64,000 nucleotides of DNA, taken from assembly GCF_009877425.1 (NCBI RefSeq), contig NZ_WXEY01000001.1:186001-250000 (forward strand), in the 5' to 3' direction. Below are positions 8,884-17,036 of the stretch, piece after piece. Origin of the DNA: Heliomicrobium undosum (GTDB taxonomy: Bacteria > Bacillota > Desulfitobacteriia > Heliobacteriales > Heliobacteriaceae). Each line of letters opens with the position of its first letter. Position 1 is the first letter of the stretch. Made by a program: the position numbers and the translations under genes. A model generated the notes under the pieces. It saw only the letters and a program-made list of their open reading frames with translations, had not been told where the DNA came from and searched no databases.

Positions 8884-9552
8884 ATGAGCGCCCTGGTGAC
8901 AACAAAAAAACTCTGCAAAAGCTACGGCCAAGGTGAAAGCAAGGTCGAGGTGCTCCACGACATCGATCTGACCGTGCAAGAAGGCGAGTTTCTGGCCCTT
9001 GCCGGCCCCTCCGGCTCAGGAAAGAGCACCCTGCTCACCCTGCTCGGCGGCCTCAACCGGCCGGACAGCGGCGAACTGATCATCGACGGGATCGACCTGT
9101 ACAGCCTGTCCGGCGAACGGATGGCCGATTTCCGCCGCGAATATGTCGGTTTTGTCTTTCAGCAGTTTCACCTCATGCCATACCTGACGGCCTTGGAAAA
9201 CGTCATGCTCCCGCTGGCGACCACCGGCATCCCCGCACGGGAACAACGGCGCCGCGCCCAGGAACTGCTCCAACAGATGGGCCTCTCGGGCAGGGAGAAT
9301 CACCTGCCGGGACAACTGTCCGGCGGCGAGCAGGAACGGGTCGCCATTGCCCGGGCGCTCGTCAACAAGCCTGCGCTGATCCTGGCTGACGAGCCGACCG
9401 GCGCCCTGGACAGCCAGACGGGCGAACGGATCATGGCATTGTTCGGGGAGCTCAACCGGCAGGGGATGACTATCATCATGGTCACCCACAACCCAGACCA
9501 CCTGGGCCACGCCTCCCGGACCATCCACATGAAAGACGGGCGATTGCGATGA
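8884..9552 (+). CDS. MacB/LolD-type ABC transporter ATPase
   Basis: This 222-residue nucleotide-binding subunit has a Walker A motif GPSGSGKST, a Q-loop FVFQQFHL, the signature [15 protein letters not shown], Walker B ILADEPTGALD and a switch-region MVTHNPDH. It should energise the two FtsX permeases that flank it. The ATG at 8884 follows AAAGGAGGGCTCCCC; an upstream ATG in frame at 8839 has no such site. The gene overlaps the second permease by four bases. FtsX/MacB-type systems usually couple ATP hydrolysis to conformational work across the membrane rather than classical import. Confidence 0.93.
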   Translation: MSALVTTKKLCKSYGQGESKVEVLHDIDLTVQEGEFLALAGPSGSGKSTLLTLLGGLNRPDSGELIIDGIDLYSLSGERMADFRREYVGFVFQQFHLMPYLTALENVMLPLATTGIPAREQRRRAQELLQQMGLSGRENHLPGQLSGGEQERVAIARALVNKPALILADEPTGALDSQTGERIMALFGELNRQGMTIIMVTHNPDHLGHASRTIHMKDGRLR

Positions 9553-10730
9553 GCCCTCTGCAAATCATCATCGCTTCCCTGTTCCGGCGACCGGGCAAAA
9601 GCCTGCCCATCCTGCTCGGTTTCGCCGTCTGCTGGGCCACCCTGTTTTCCCTGATCACACTGTCCGATGGGGCGACTCAGGCGGCGCAACGGGAGACAGT
9701 CCAGGCCGGAAACATGATTCAAGTGACAACGCCGTCGGCATCGATCGCCTTTGCCTACGCCGGCATCCCTGTCACCTCCGGCGTTGCCGTGAGCGACCCG
9801 ACTCTCCCCCCTGATGCGCTGGAGCGGATGAGCGGGACCGGCCGGCTGTTGCCCAAACTGGTGACGCCAGGCCGCATCAACGGCAAAAAGGCGCTGATCG
9901 TCGGCGCGAACATGGCCGACGAAATGGACGTAAAAAAGGGATGGCGCTTCATCGAAGAAACGCTCATCCCTGAAGAAAGGCCTATGAACGGCGCTAGGGA
10001 ACAGGGGCTTTTTTACGTCGGTTCCACAGCGGCCGAGACACTGCAACTGCGTCCCGGCTCCCCCTTGCGGATCACCGGGGAAAAGGGCGTGATACTTGAC
10101 GGGATCGTGGGCGCTGTCTTTGCGGCATCGGGAGATGTCGAAGACCGACTCATTTTCACCGATCTAGATTGGCTACAGCGATCGTTGGGAAAAGAAAAAA
10201 CGCTCACCTTCGTAGAGATACAAAGTGAGCGCGACGGCGCGGAAGCGGCCCGTCTCCTTCAGGAACGCCTGGGACCGTCGGTCGCCGTCCAAGCGGATGC
10301 CAATCCCGGCGCCTCGTCCTCACGCCGGGAAATGGCCGCCAGCCTGCAGCGGTTCACATCCCTGGTCGGCGTGACCGTCCTGACGATCTCCTCGTTGCTG
10401 CTCTTCGTGACCATGACGGGGGCCATCGAGGAACGGCGGAGCGAATTGGGCCTATTGTTCGCCCTGGGCTTCCGTCCATCCCATGTCCGGCGGCTCCTCA
10501 TCGGAGAGGGCGTGCTCCTGGCCGGAACAGGCGCTGTTGCCGGCGCCTTAATCGGTTACGGCCTCGCTGTTGCCCTTGCGCCCATGGTGATCGGAGCGGG
10601 CATTCCCCTTCCCTTCCCGGCGCTGCCCATGGCAGGAGGGACTTGCTTGGCCCTGCTGCTCGGGGCGCTGGCGGCCTTTCGACCGGCATCGCGGGCGGCG
10701 GTCAGAGAGCCGGCGGAGGCGTTTCGCTGA
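9549..10730 (+). CDS. FtsX/MacB-like ABC transporter permease (second of two)
   Basis: The 393 residues repeat the layout of the first permease: one N-terminal span, a large extracytoplasmic domain, and three C-terminal spans with EERRSELGLLFALGFRPSHV. Unlike the first permease it has no cysteine pair in the extracytoplasmic domain. It starts inside the ATPase gene (ATGA overlap), so the two are translationally coupled. Together with the first permease it would form a heterodimer. No FTR1 permease or P19 gene follows, so the locus is a partial copy of the Campylobacter-type iron system or a system of its own. Confidence 0.88.
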   Translation: MSPLQIIIASLFRRPGKSLPILLGFAVCWATLFSLITLSDGATQAAQRETVQAGNMIQVTTPSASIAFAYAGIPVTSGVAVSDPTLPPDALERMSGTGRLLPKLVTPGRINGKKALIVGANMADEMDVKKGWRFIEETLIPEERPMNGAREQGLFYVGSTAAETLQLRPGSPLRITGEKGVILDGIVGAVFAASGDVEDRLIFTDLDWLQRSLGKEKTLTFVEIQSERDGAEAARLLQERLGPSVAVQADANPGASSSRREMAASLQRFTSLVGVTVLTISSLLLFVTMTGAIEERRSELGLLFALGFRPSHVRRLLIGEGVLLAGTGAVAGALIGYGLAVALAPMVIGAGIPLPFPALPMAGGTCLALLLGALAAFRPASRAAVREPAEAFR

Positions 10731-10733
10731 CGG

Positions 10734-10937
10734 TCACGATAGAAAGCGGATACCCAAGATGTTTCGTTCCACTTTCCCATCGGCAACCAACTCATTGACG
10801 GCCTGATCTAATTCGGCCATCTGCCCGGCTGCAATCAGGCTGCCGCCGAACATCTGGACGATGAGGTTGTCCATCGTTGTCTCTTCCTGCTCCCGGATGA
10901 TACGGTACACCTGGTCTTTGATGCGGCTCATGTTCAT
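10734..10937 (-). CDS. Small hypothetical protein, winged-helix-like
   Basis: The 67-residue product begins MNMSRIKDQVYRIIREQEE and ends DGKVERNILGIRFLS. The pattern of helices with a short beta-like end (VADGKVERN) looks like a small helix-turn-helix, but no family is recognised. An AAAGGGG site precedes the start. It converges with the second FtsX permease, three bases apart. Confidence 0.6.
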   Translation of the reverse strand: MNMSRIKDQVYRIIREQEETTMDNLIVQMFGGSLIAAGQMAELDQAVNELVADGKVERNILGIRFLS

Positions 10938-11116
10938 ACCCCTTTACCCTTGCATGTCCTGACTGTCCTTTGACGTCCATCTGTCCCATTCGTGTCCGGT
11001 AAGAAATCAAAAAACTAGGCTTACGGAAATCGGCGCTTCGCTTGTCCTGTTGTCAAAAACGCTGCCTCCCGACGAGGAAATGATACCACAATCACAAGTC
11101 CAAGGCACCCTGAAAA

Positions 11117-11145
11117 CAAAACCCCCGCCTGACGCGGGGGTTTTC
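11117..11145 (-). terminator. Rho-independent terminator
   Basis: AACCCCCGC pairs with GCGGGGGTT, with T-rich sequence on both sides. It lies 36 bases past the stop of the minus-strand gene at 11181-11480 and may work in both directions. Confidence 0.8.
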
Positions 11146-11180
11146 CTTGCCAAAACATATGATTAAGAAGCCAATAGGTC

Positions 11181-11480
11181 TTAGAGCATCTTCCGAATCT
11201 GATCCAACGCCGCCTTGTCTTTCTCTGATACCTTCTGGGTCTTCATCAGTTGATCGAGCAGGGCTTTGATCTGGTTTCCCTGTTCCGGCGACAGGTAGCG
11301 CGTAAACTGCGACACCAGTTGGACGGCCTGGTTGCGCTCGTTGTCATTCAAACCCTTCTTCTGCTTCACCTTGTCGATGAATCCCTTGACCTGCTTTTCT
11401 TGATCGGCGCCGATGGGCAGATTCATATTGCCTTGATTCATCAACTGGCCCAGAACCTCTTTCAGGTTGCTCAAATCCAT
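11181..11480 (-). CDS. Small hypothetical helical protein
   Basis: The 99-residue product is hydrophilic and almost all predicted helix (MDLSNLKEVLGQLMNQGNM at the start, KAALDQIRKML at the end), rich in Gln, Lys and Asp. There is no signal peptide, membrane span or cysteine. A GGGAGGCAGCGGGTT site precedes the ATG, and a clear terminator follows, so it is probably a single-gene transcript. No family is recognised. Confidence 0.7.
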   Translation of the reverse strand: MDLSNLKEVLGQLMNQGNMNLPIGADQEKQVKGFIDKVKQKKGLNDNERNQAVQLVSQFTRYLSPEQGNQIKALLDQLMKTQKVSEKDKAALDQIRKML

Positions 11481-11801
11481 AACCCGCTGCCTCCCAAAAA
11501 CAAAATCTCATCTGCGATCATGATATTAGGGGACAAGGCGACGGGTTCCTGATGAAGGAAATTGCTGGGGCGCAAAATGACCAAAAAATTTCCCGACCGT
11601 CGCCGGCCGGGATACATCGCTGGTTTTACCAAAAGAGTCCGCCAGGGGCTCTGAATCCCACATTAGAATATCCAGCCATCCGCCTATCCAGCCCCTCCAG
11701 GTTGAAACTTTGGCGTCTGGCGCTTACGGTCCACTTACGGTCCGTATACAGCGACAGCATAGCACCGCTGCGTTAAGGAACTGTGATCGCTCCGTTAACA
11801 A
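11481..11801. other. Intergenic stretch, nothing recognised
   Basis: These 321 bases contain short open frames without ribosome sites. A direct repeat (TTACGGTCCACTTACGGTCCG near 11725) and a short GCCGGCCGGG palindrome were noted. No RNA gene or promoter could be supported. Confidence 0.4.
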
Positions 11802-11924
11802 TCAGCGACGCTTCGGCCAATAGCGATGACCAAGGTAAAAGAGCATCATGATCACCGGGATGTGCAGGCTCCACCAGGCCCAGCGCAAAAACTCGAAGGC
11901 CGTTCCGTCGAGGGGATTGCCCAC
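11802..11924 (-). CDS. Small single-span membrane protein
   Basis: A 40-residue frame starts at a GTG preceded by AGAAGGAGGGAGGACG, a strong ribosome site at good spacing. The product begins MGNPLDGTAFEFLRWAWWSL, continues with one hydrophobic segment (about 15-32) rich in Trp, Ile and Met, and ends YWPKRR, a positively charged cytoplasmic tail. It is divergent from the M1 peptidase gene. The family is unknown; small spans of this kind often act as accessory subunits. Confidence 0.6.
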   Translation of the reverse strand: MGNPLDGTAFEFLRWAWWSLHIPVIMMLFYLGHRYWPKRR

Positions 11925-12067
11925 CGTCCTCCCTCCTTCTCAAGGCCCGTCTATCCCACACCCTATGCGCCAACCTTTTCGACTAGAACCGGCGCAACCT
12001 CATGTTCTGCCGCCGGAACTGGCATGCTATAGGGAGAAAAGGGACTTGCCCGAAGGAGTGGATCGGC

Positions 12068-14089
12068 ATGGTTGCGCGCCCTCGTGTTCCCTATTTTTCT
12101 TTTTTCTCGATCACCTTGTTTTTGTCCATTACCCTGTCTGTGATAGGACTTTTCCCGATAGGTTTTTTCCCAATAGGTCTTTTCCAACTCGAACTTCTCG
12201 CCCCTATATCGCTGCCGGCCGCCTATGCCGAAAAATCGCCGCTCCCGGCCTCGTCGACGCCCCTCGATTACCGGATCCAGTGCCGCTATTTCCCCGAGAC
12301 CACGGCCATCGCCGGCCGGGTGGACTTGACCTGGCGCTTTCCCGGCGCCCAGCCGCTCGATCATTTGGCGCTTCACCTCTACCCGAACGCCTTCCGGCCT
12401 GACTCCACCTTCCAGAAGGAATCGTCAGGCAGACACCGGGGCTACACAGCCGGTCAAGGCGACGACGGCGAGATGGAAGTGACCCGGATCACCGCCAACT
12501 ACGACGGGCAAAGCGTTGACGTGACCAAAGCCCTCCGCTACATCCAACCGGATGACAACAACCCGGACGATAAAACCCTGGCTGCCGTCGACCTCCCCCG
12601 TCCCCTGCGCCCCGGACAAACGCTGGAATTGACCATCGAGTTTCACACCCGGCTGCCCCGCGTCTATGCCCGCTCCGGCACGGCGGGACCCTTCGTCATG
12701 GCCGGCCAGTGGTACCCCAAGCTGGCCGCTTTTGAGCGCTACGGGCAGCGGGGCCGGACCCAGGAAGGATTCAACCTGCACCAGTTCCACGCCAACAGTG
12801 AGTTTTACGCCAACTTCGCCAACTACGACGTGCAGATCACCCTGCCCAAAGGTTACACCGTGGGGGCTACCGGCCAGGAGACAGCGCCCCCGGTGGAGCA
12901 AGAGGGCCTCCAGACAGTCCGCTTCGGCCAGGCCTGGGTTCACGACTTCGCCTGGTCCGCCGACCCGCGTTTTCGCCTCTTCACCCGCACCGTCACACCG
13001 CAGGGCGGGCGGCCGGTGGAGGTCCGCCTCTATTGCCAAAAGGATCATGTCCATACGGCGGATCGGCAACTGGACGCCGTCGCCGCCGCCCTGGAGGGTT
13101 TGGCCGCTTACGGTCCCTACCCTTACGCCACTTTGACGGTGATCGATCCGCCCAACGACGCCCCCGGCGCAGGCGGGATGGAGTATCCCACCCTGATCAC
13201 CGGCGGCACGCCGAACTTCCCCGACGAACGTTCCGCCGAGCCGGACCGCGTGCTCATCCACGAAGCGGCCCACCAGTACTGGTACGGCCTGGTTGCGAGC
13301 AACGAGTTTGAGGAGGCCTGGCTCGATGAGGGACTGACCACCTACGCCGAAGGCAAGATTCTTGAACGTTACAAGCCGGACACGCGCATTTCTGTCCGCT
13401 TCTTCGGCATCCCGCTTTTAGACCAGCCCTTACGGGACGGCTGCCCAGGGCTCTTTCGCGCCGCCCTCGGACCCTGGGTTCCCGACCCGATCCGGCTGGA
13501 CTCCTGGAAATTCGCCTCCGAGCAGTCCTACGCCGTCTCCGTCTACAACCGCGCCGCCCTCGCCCTCTATTCGCTGGAACGGCTGATCGGCGAGGAAAAG
13601 ATGCGGGCGATCCTGTCAACCTACTTCAGCCGCTGGTCTTTCCGTCACCCTGGGACGAACGACTTCCTGCGCATCATCGCCGAAAAGGCGGGCGATCCGG
13701 CAGCGAAGCTCTTTCAACAGTGGCTCTCCACCCCCGGCGCCCTTGACTACGCCGTCGGCCCCGTCCGAATGGTGAACACCCCTGACGTCCCCGCTTGGAC
13801 GATCCGTATCGACCGCCGGGGCGAACTGCGGGCGCCTGTAGAAGTGGCGATCATCGGAAAAGATGGGCAGGCGCAACGGTTTCTCTGGGATGATGGGGAG
13901 CGGTACAAGGAGTTTACCCTGTCCAACGCTGCGCCAGAGGCCGTGGTTGTCGATCCTGGGGAGAAACTGACCTTGGATATCAACAGGTTGAACAACTATT
14001 GGGCGAAGGAGCAGAACAGCGCGGCGGCGGTACGGTGGTCGCTTTTTGTGGCGAGTGTTTGTCAGGGGTTGATGGCGGTTGGGTTTTAG
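12068..14089 (+). CDS. M1-family (aminopeptidase N-like) zinc metallopeptidase, exported
   Basis: The 673-residue protein has a hydrophobic N-terminal segment (about 10-55) likely to export or anchor it. The zinc site reads HEAAH at 398-402 with the third ligand E421 in WLDEG, the HExxH-x18-E pattern of clan MA(E). A GGMEYPTL motif at about 375 matches the GxMEN exopeptidase loop in altered form, so aminopeptidase activity is plausible but not assured. The ATG at 12068 follows CCGAAGGAGTGGATCGGC; upstream in-frame starts lack ribosome sites. Expected role: extracytoplasmic peptide breakdown. Confidence 0.88.
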   Translation: MVARPRVPYFSFFSITLFLSITLSVIGLFPIGFFPIGLFQLELLAPISLPAAYAEKSPLPASSTPLDYRIQCRYFPETTAIAGRVDLTWRFPGAQPLDHLALHLYPNAFRPDSTFQKESSGRHRGYTAGQGDDGEMEVTRITANYDGQSVDVTKALRYIQPDDNNPDDKTLAAVDLPRPLRPGQTLELTIEFHTRLPRVYARSGTAGPFVMAGQWYPKLAAFERYGQRGRTQEGFNLHQFHANSEFYANFANYDVQITLPKGYTVGATGQETAPPVEQEGLQTVRFGQAWVHDFAWSADPRFRLFTRTVTPQGGRPVEVRLYCQKDHVHTADRQLDAVAAALEGLAAYGPYPYATLTVIDPPNDAPGAGGMEYPTLITGGTPNFPDERSAEPDRVLIHEAAHQYWYGLVASNEFEEAWLDEGLTTYAEGKILERYKPDTRISVRFFGIPLLDQPLRDGCPGLFRAALGPWVPDPIRLDSWKFASEQSYAVSVYNRAALALYSLERLIGEEKMRAILSTYFSRWSFRHPGTNDFLRIIAEKAGDPAAKLFQQWLSTPGALDYAVGPVRMVNTPDVPAWTIRIDRRGELRAPVEVAIIGKDGQAQRFLWDDGERYKEFTLSNAAPEAVVVDPGEKLTLDINRLNNYWAKEQNSAAAVRWSLFVASVCQGLMAVGF

Positions 14090-14092
14090 AGC

Positions 14093-14139
14093 AAAAAAGC
14101 GACCTCGCCTGTGGTTGCGAGACCGCCCCCTGCTTTTTA
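14093..14139. terminator. Probable bidirectional terminator
   Basis: An outer AAAAAGC/GCTTTTT stem encloses an inner CTCGC/GCGAG hairpin. It lies between the convergent genes ending at 14089 and 14237. Confidence 0.5.
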
Positions 14140-14236
14140 GAGACAGACGTCATACTTTGGCAATATTTCGGCTTCAACAAATACCAGCGAACAACCAATC
14201 GGGGTTGCTTCATTGTTGCCGGCAATTGTTTTTATT

Positions 14237-15079
14237 TTATTCCACTTTTCTTTCCACATGAGTGAACACCATATTGCCGGATACTTCATTCACATAAAAT
14301 ATAATTCTCAATGATTCTCTTCTCTTAAAATTTTCAACATCGCCCTTGACAATTAAGGTTTTGATTGCCTCAATCACACTCATTCCGTTTTTTATCTCGT
14401 CACCCATCTTGTTCATCACATACGTCATGGGTTCGGAGTATGTCTTCTCATCATTTGGGGTAAAGTCAATTGACTCAAATTCATATTCCGAAAATAAGTA
14501 CTCTGTCAATAAGACATCGTACATCCTTTTGCCGTCTTTCCAGTATGCATTTATTTTTTGCAAGTCATAAAAACAGGCGCTCGTATAACTCCAGGGTGTT
14601 GCCGTATAATTTTCTCCGTCGTACTTCCACTCTTTCGTGGAGGAGTGGTCAATACCTTCCCATGCAAAATGATCTTTTGCCACTTTCTCCACATACTCTT
14701 TCGACATGACAGGGTTTACCCTATAGTCTTTTTTTGAAAAAAAGGCAAACATTAAGAAACTTCTCAAGTCAGGGTCCTCTCCCTCAGAAAGCTCCGGCAG
14801 ATGATCAAAGCGTTTTTCTAAAGCCAGATCAAAGTAATCAGCTTTTTCCTTTTCAAAGGCTGGGCTCTGGATAACCACCTGATCATTGGCGTAATGGACA
14901 TGAATATCAAAGGCCTCAGCGATATAACGAAGGGGTACCATGGTGCGGTTATTAACCATTACCGCGTCGCTTTCAGGAATCTGCTCGCCGTCGATCACCA
15001 GAGACACCGCCATTACCGGCTGGCATGTCGCCATCAGCAGGCAAACGGTGAGCGTCGTTGACACAAGCTGTCTTTTCAC
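14237..15079 (-). CDS. Exported protein with copper amine oxidase N-terminal-like domain
   Basis: The 280-residue product has a signal peptide (MKRQLVSTTLTVCLLMATCQ, cleavage near PVMA) followed by a short domain with VMVNNRTMVPLRYIAEAF, the hallmark of the copper amine oxidase N-terminal-like fold often found on Firmicute surface proteins. The remaining 200 residues are acidic and aromatic-rich and match nothing I recognise. The GTG at 15079 follows AGAGAGGTGTAAGGC. The gene is visibly AT-richer than its neighbours, which hints at later acquisition. It probably acts at the cell surface. Confidence 0.75.
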   Translation of the reverse strand: MKRQLVSTTLTVCLLMATCQPVMAVSLVIDGEQIPESDAVMVNNRTMVPLRYIAEAFDIHVHYANDQVVIQSPAFEKEKADYFDLALEKRFDHLPELSEGEDPDLRSFLMFAFFSKKDYRVNPVMSKEYVEKVAKDHFAWEGIDHSSTKEWKYDGENYTATPWSYTSACFYDLQKINAYWKDGKRMYDVLLTEYLFSEYEFESIDFTPNDEKTYSEPMTYVMNKMGDEIKNGMSVIEAIKTLIVKGDVENFKRRESLRIIFYVNEVSGNMVFTHVERKVE

Positions 15080-15149
15080 GCCTTACACCTCTCTTGACTA
15101 AATGGTAATAATATTTTCGAAAAATGTCTTGGCTCTCCTTTTAATGTCA

Positions 15150-15212
15150 AAAGAAAAACAGCCCGGTTATCGCACCGGACCATCGAAAAGCCCAGGACTT
15201 CCATCCTGGAGC
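15150..15212 (-). terminator. Tandem terminator-like hairpins
   Basis: Two hairpins, CCAGGA/TCCTGG followed by CTTTT and CCGG/CCGG followed by CTGTTTTTC on the minus strand, lie just after the TerC stop. Confidence 0.5.
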
Positions 15213-15224
15213 GTAAATCAACGC

Positions 15225-15926
15225 CTAATCTTTTTCTCCTTCAAAGTCCTTCCTGAAGGATGCCTTTAGTGACGCCTGCCTTTGGTTTCTGCCCAACAAT
15301 ATTACCCCAACCGTAAAAATCGCGGGCACCACCCATCCCAGAACCGGCATGCCGACGATAAATCCCTTCAAGAACGGCTCACTGGTTACCATCGAACCGG
15401 CCGTCCAGGCGATGACACCCGCGCCAAGATACAGGATGATCGGGAACCGTTCCACCAATCGAATAAAGAGGGTGCTGCCCCATACGACAATGGGAACGCT
15501 GATCAATAGTCCTAAAACCACGAGAAGGAAACTGCCATGGGCAGCGCCTGCGACAGCGAGCACATTGTCGATGCCCATAACGGCATCAGCGACGATGATC
15601 GTCCGGATAGCGCCCATTAAGTTTTTTTCCGACTTGATGTCATGCTCTTTTTCTTCGACGATCAACTTATAGGCGATCCAAAGCAGCAGCAAGCCTCCTA
15701 TCAAGAGCAAACCGGGAATTTTCAACAGCCATACGACGGCAACCGTAGCGGTCGCGCGTATAACAATCGCCCCTACCGTCCCCCAGACGATGGCCTTTCG
15801 CTGATGTTCCCTCGGCAGGTTTCTTGCCGCCAAACCAATCACAATCGCGTTATCCCCTGCAAGCACTAAATCGATGGCGACAATGGCAAGCAATGCGCTG
15901 AAAAACCCCGGTGTAATGAATTCCAC
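15225..15926 (-). CDS. TerC/YjbE-family integral membrane protein
   Basis: The 233-residue protein has about seven membrane spans. The motifs AGDNAIVIGLAARNLP in the first third and DAVMGIDNVLAVAGAA in the middle are the TerC-family signature with acidic residues inside spans. Family members export manganese or other metals, often at the Sec translocon to metallate exported enzymes. The GTG at 15926 follows GAAGGAGGAGTGGGGT and is preferred to a start 36 codons upstream. Many relatives sit behind a yybP-ykoY manganese riboswitch; I looked for one in 15927-16088 and did not find it. Confidence 0.9.
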   Translation of the reverse strand: MEFITPGFFSALLAIVAIDLVLAGDNAIVIGLAARNLPREHQRKAIVWGTVGAIVIRATATVAVVWLLKIPGLLLIGGLLLLWIAYKLIVEEKEHDIKSEKNLMGAIRTIIVADAVMGIDNVLAVAGAAHGSFLLVVLGLLISVPIVVWGSTLFIRLVERFPIILYLGAGVIAWTAGSMVTSEPFLKGFIVGMPVLGWVVPAIFTVGVILLGRNQRQASLKASFRKDFEGEKD

Positions 15927-16088
15927 ACCCCACTCCTCCTTCGTGCTTATGGTGCTTATTTGTTCGAAAAAGAATGATTTGAATATAATTCCAATGTTTT
16001 TGCCTAGGCGAACCTTCTTTCGGCACGAAAGCAAAACCGAAACCGTAGGATGATAATAAACAGAAAATCACTCAAAGGAGGGAGTACA

Positions 16089-16256
16089 ATGTCATACAGC
16101 CATTCTTCAAAGCCGTCGCAACCTTGTCCCCAACTTCCTGGGACACTCGTCAGAATCTTTCTCCCTGCGGGAACTGATGTGAACCTGCTCAATCTTCTTC
16201 AGGTGCTTTCTCCCAGCGGTGTTTGCCTGATCGTGAGATCACCGATTTTGGGGTGA
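16089..16256 (+). CDS. Small hypothetical protein
   Basis: A 55-residue frame starts at an ATG preceded by AAAGGAGGGAGTACA, an excellent ribosome site. The product has a Ser/Pro-rich start with one Cys, then a hydrophobic stretch (LVRIFLPAGTDVNLLNLLQV) and ends LIVRSPILG. It could be a small beta-type or membrane-associated protein; no family is recognised. A terminator lies about 50 bases after the stop. Confidence 0.6.
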   Translation: MSYSHSSKPSQPCPQLPGTLVRIFLPAGTDVNLLNLLQVLSPSGVCLIVRSPILG

Positions 16257-16307
16257 TTCACACAGTCAGGGGCATTTTCTCCACCACCGAACCAACGTAA
16301 TTTTCCT

Positions 16308-16340
16308 GAGTGTGCCCTATGGTAGGCACACTCTTTTTTT
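16308..16340 (+). terminator. Rho-independent terminator
   Basis: GAGTGTGCC pairs with GGCACACTC across a seven-base loop, followed by nine T. Confidence 0.9.
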
Positions 16341-16423
16341 CCAGACCGCAGAACCGTGATCGTAATCTTTCTCTGGACAAGTTTCCCACTCAACAAGAGA
16401 CGCATACTAATGGGTTGAAAATA

Positions 16424-16639
16424 ATGGAAGGGGCGTTGCCAAATGAACGGCGATCACAGCCGCACATGAATCTGCTGAACACCATTCAGCACTGTGAAGC
16501 GGTATGCGAACACATGGTGACTTTCGTGGCCTGCCGTCAGGACGTTAATCAACGGACAAGACAGTTGCTTTTCTTGCGCGACTGTGCGGACATCTGCGGT
16601 CTGACCGCCAATAAAGACAAAAGCGTGGCCCCCCGTTGA
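16424..16639 (+). CDS. Truncated DUF326 / Csp-like cysteine-rich four-helix protein
   Basis: The frame encodes up to 71 residues. HCEAVCEHM and RDCADICGL have the spacing of the Cys-rich helices in DUF326 proteins, the family of copper storage protein Csp. Full members run past 100 residues with two more Cys-rich helices; here the frame ends soon after CADICGL, and its last codons lie inside a terminator hairpin. The start is uncertain: ATG 16424 and ATG 16466 both lack a clear ribosome site. It may be a decayed gene or a genuinely short form with half the usual metal-binding cysteines. Confidence 0.45.
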   Translation: MEGALPNERRSQPHMNLLNTIQHCEAVCEHMVTFVACRQDVNQRTRQLLFLRDCADICGLTANKDKSVAPR

Positions 16640-16661
16640 GGTTCCACGCTTTGTTGATTTT
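16620..16661 (+). terminator. Rho-independent terminator overlapping the DUF326 stop
   Basis: AAAGCGTGG pairs with CCACGCTTT, followed by TTGTTGATTTT. The stem includes the last codons of the short DUF326 frame. Confidence 0.65.
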
Positions 16662-16675
16662 GGGGTGATGAATCC

Positions 16676-17011
16676 ATGCCATACCGCATTGCCGTCTCCG
16701 TGAGCAAACGACGCCTCTATCTCTATCAAAACAATCGATTGACAAAGACATACCCCATTGCCGTCGGAAAGATGCTGACGCCGACGCCCACCGGCAGTTA
16801 TAAAATCATCAACAAACAACCGAATCCGGGCGGACCCTTCGGCGCCATGTGGATGGGATTGAGCAAGCCAGGTTACGGGATTCACGGCACAAACGCTCCC
16901 GGTTCCATCGGCCGGGCCGTTTCCCTCGGCTGCATTCGCATGTACAACAAGGACGTGCTCGCCTTATCCAAGATCGTCCCCATTGGGACGCCAGTCGTCA
17001 TCAGCCGGTGA
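16676..17011 (+). CDS. L,D-transpeptidase catalytic domain (YkuD)
   Basis: The 111-residue protein is a bare YkuD domain. The catalytic motif reads H70-G-T...S-L-G-C86-I-R88, the HXGx...SxGCxR pattern of L,D-transpeptidases, which make 3-3 cross-links or attach proteins to peptidoglycan through a cysteine acyl-enzyme. It has no signal peptide, LysM or other wall-binding domain, so it may act in the mother cell or spore compartment, as suggested for short spore YkuD proteins. The ATG at 16676 lies after TGGGGTGATGAATCC. Confidence 0.9.
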   Translation: MPYRIAVSVSKRRLYLYQNNRLTKTYPIAVGKMLTPTPTGSYKIINKQPNPGGPFGAMWMGLSKPGYGIHGTNAPGSIGRAVSLGCIRMYNKDVLALSKIVPIGTPVVISR

Positions 17012-17036
17012 GACAAGACATACTCGCTCTGTATCG

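Noticed and set aside
11552-11776. A 74-codon plus-strand frame upstream of the M1 peptidase
   Set aside because: No ribosome site at useful spacing and no coherent protein pattern.
15927-16088. Possible yybP-ykoY manganese riboswitch before the TerC gene
   Set aside because: The conserved core of that riboswitch is not present on the minus strand here.
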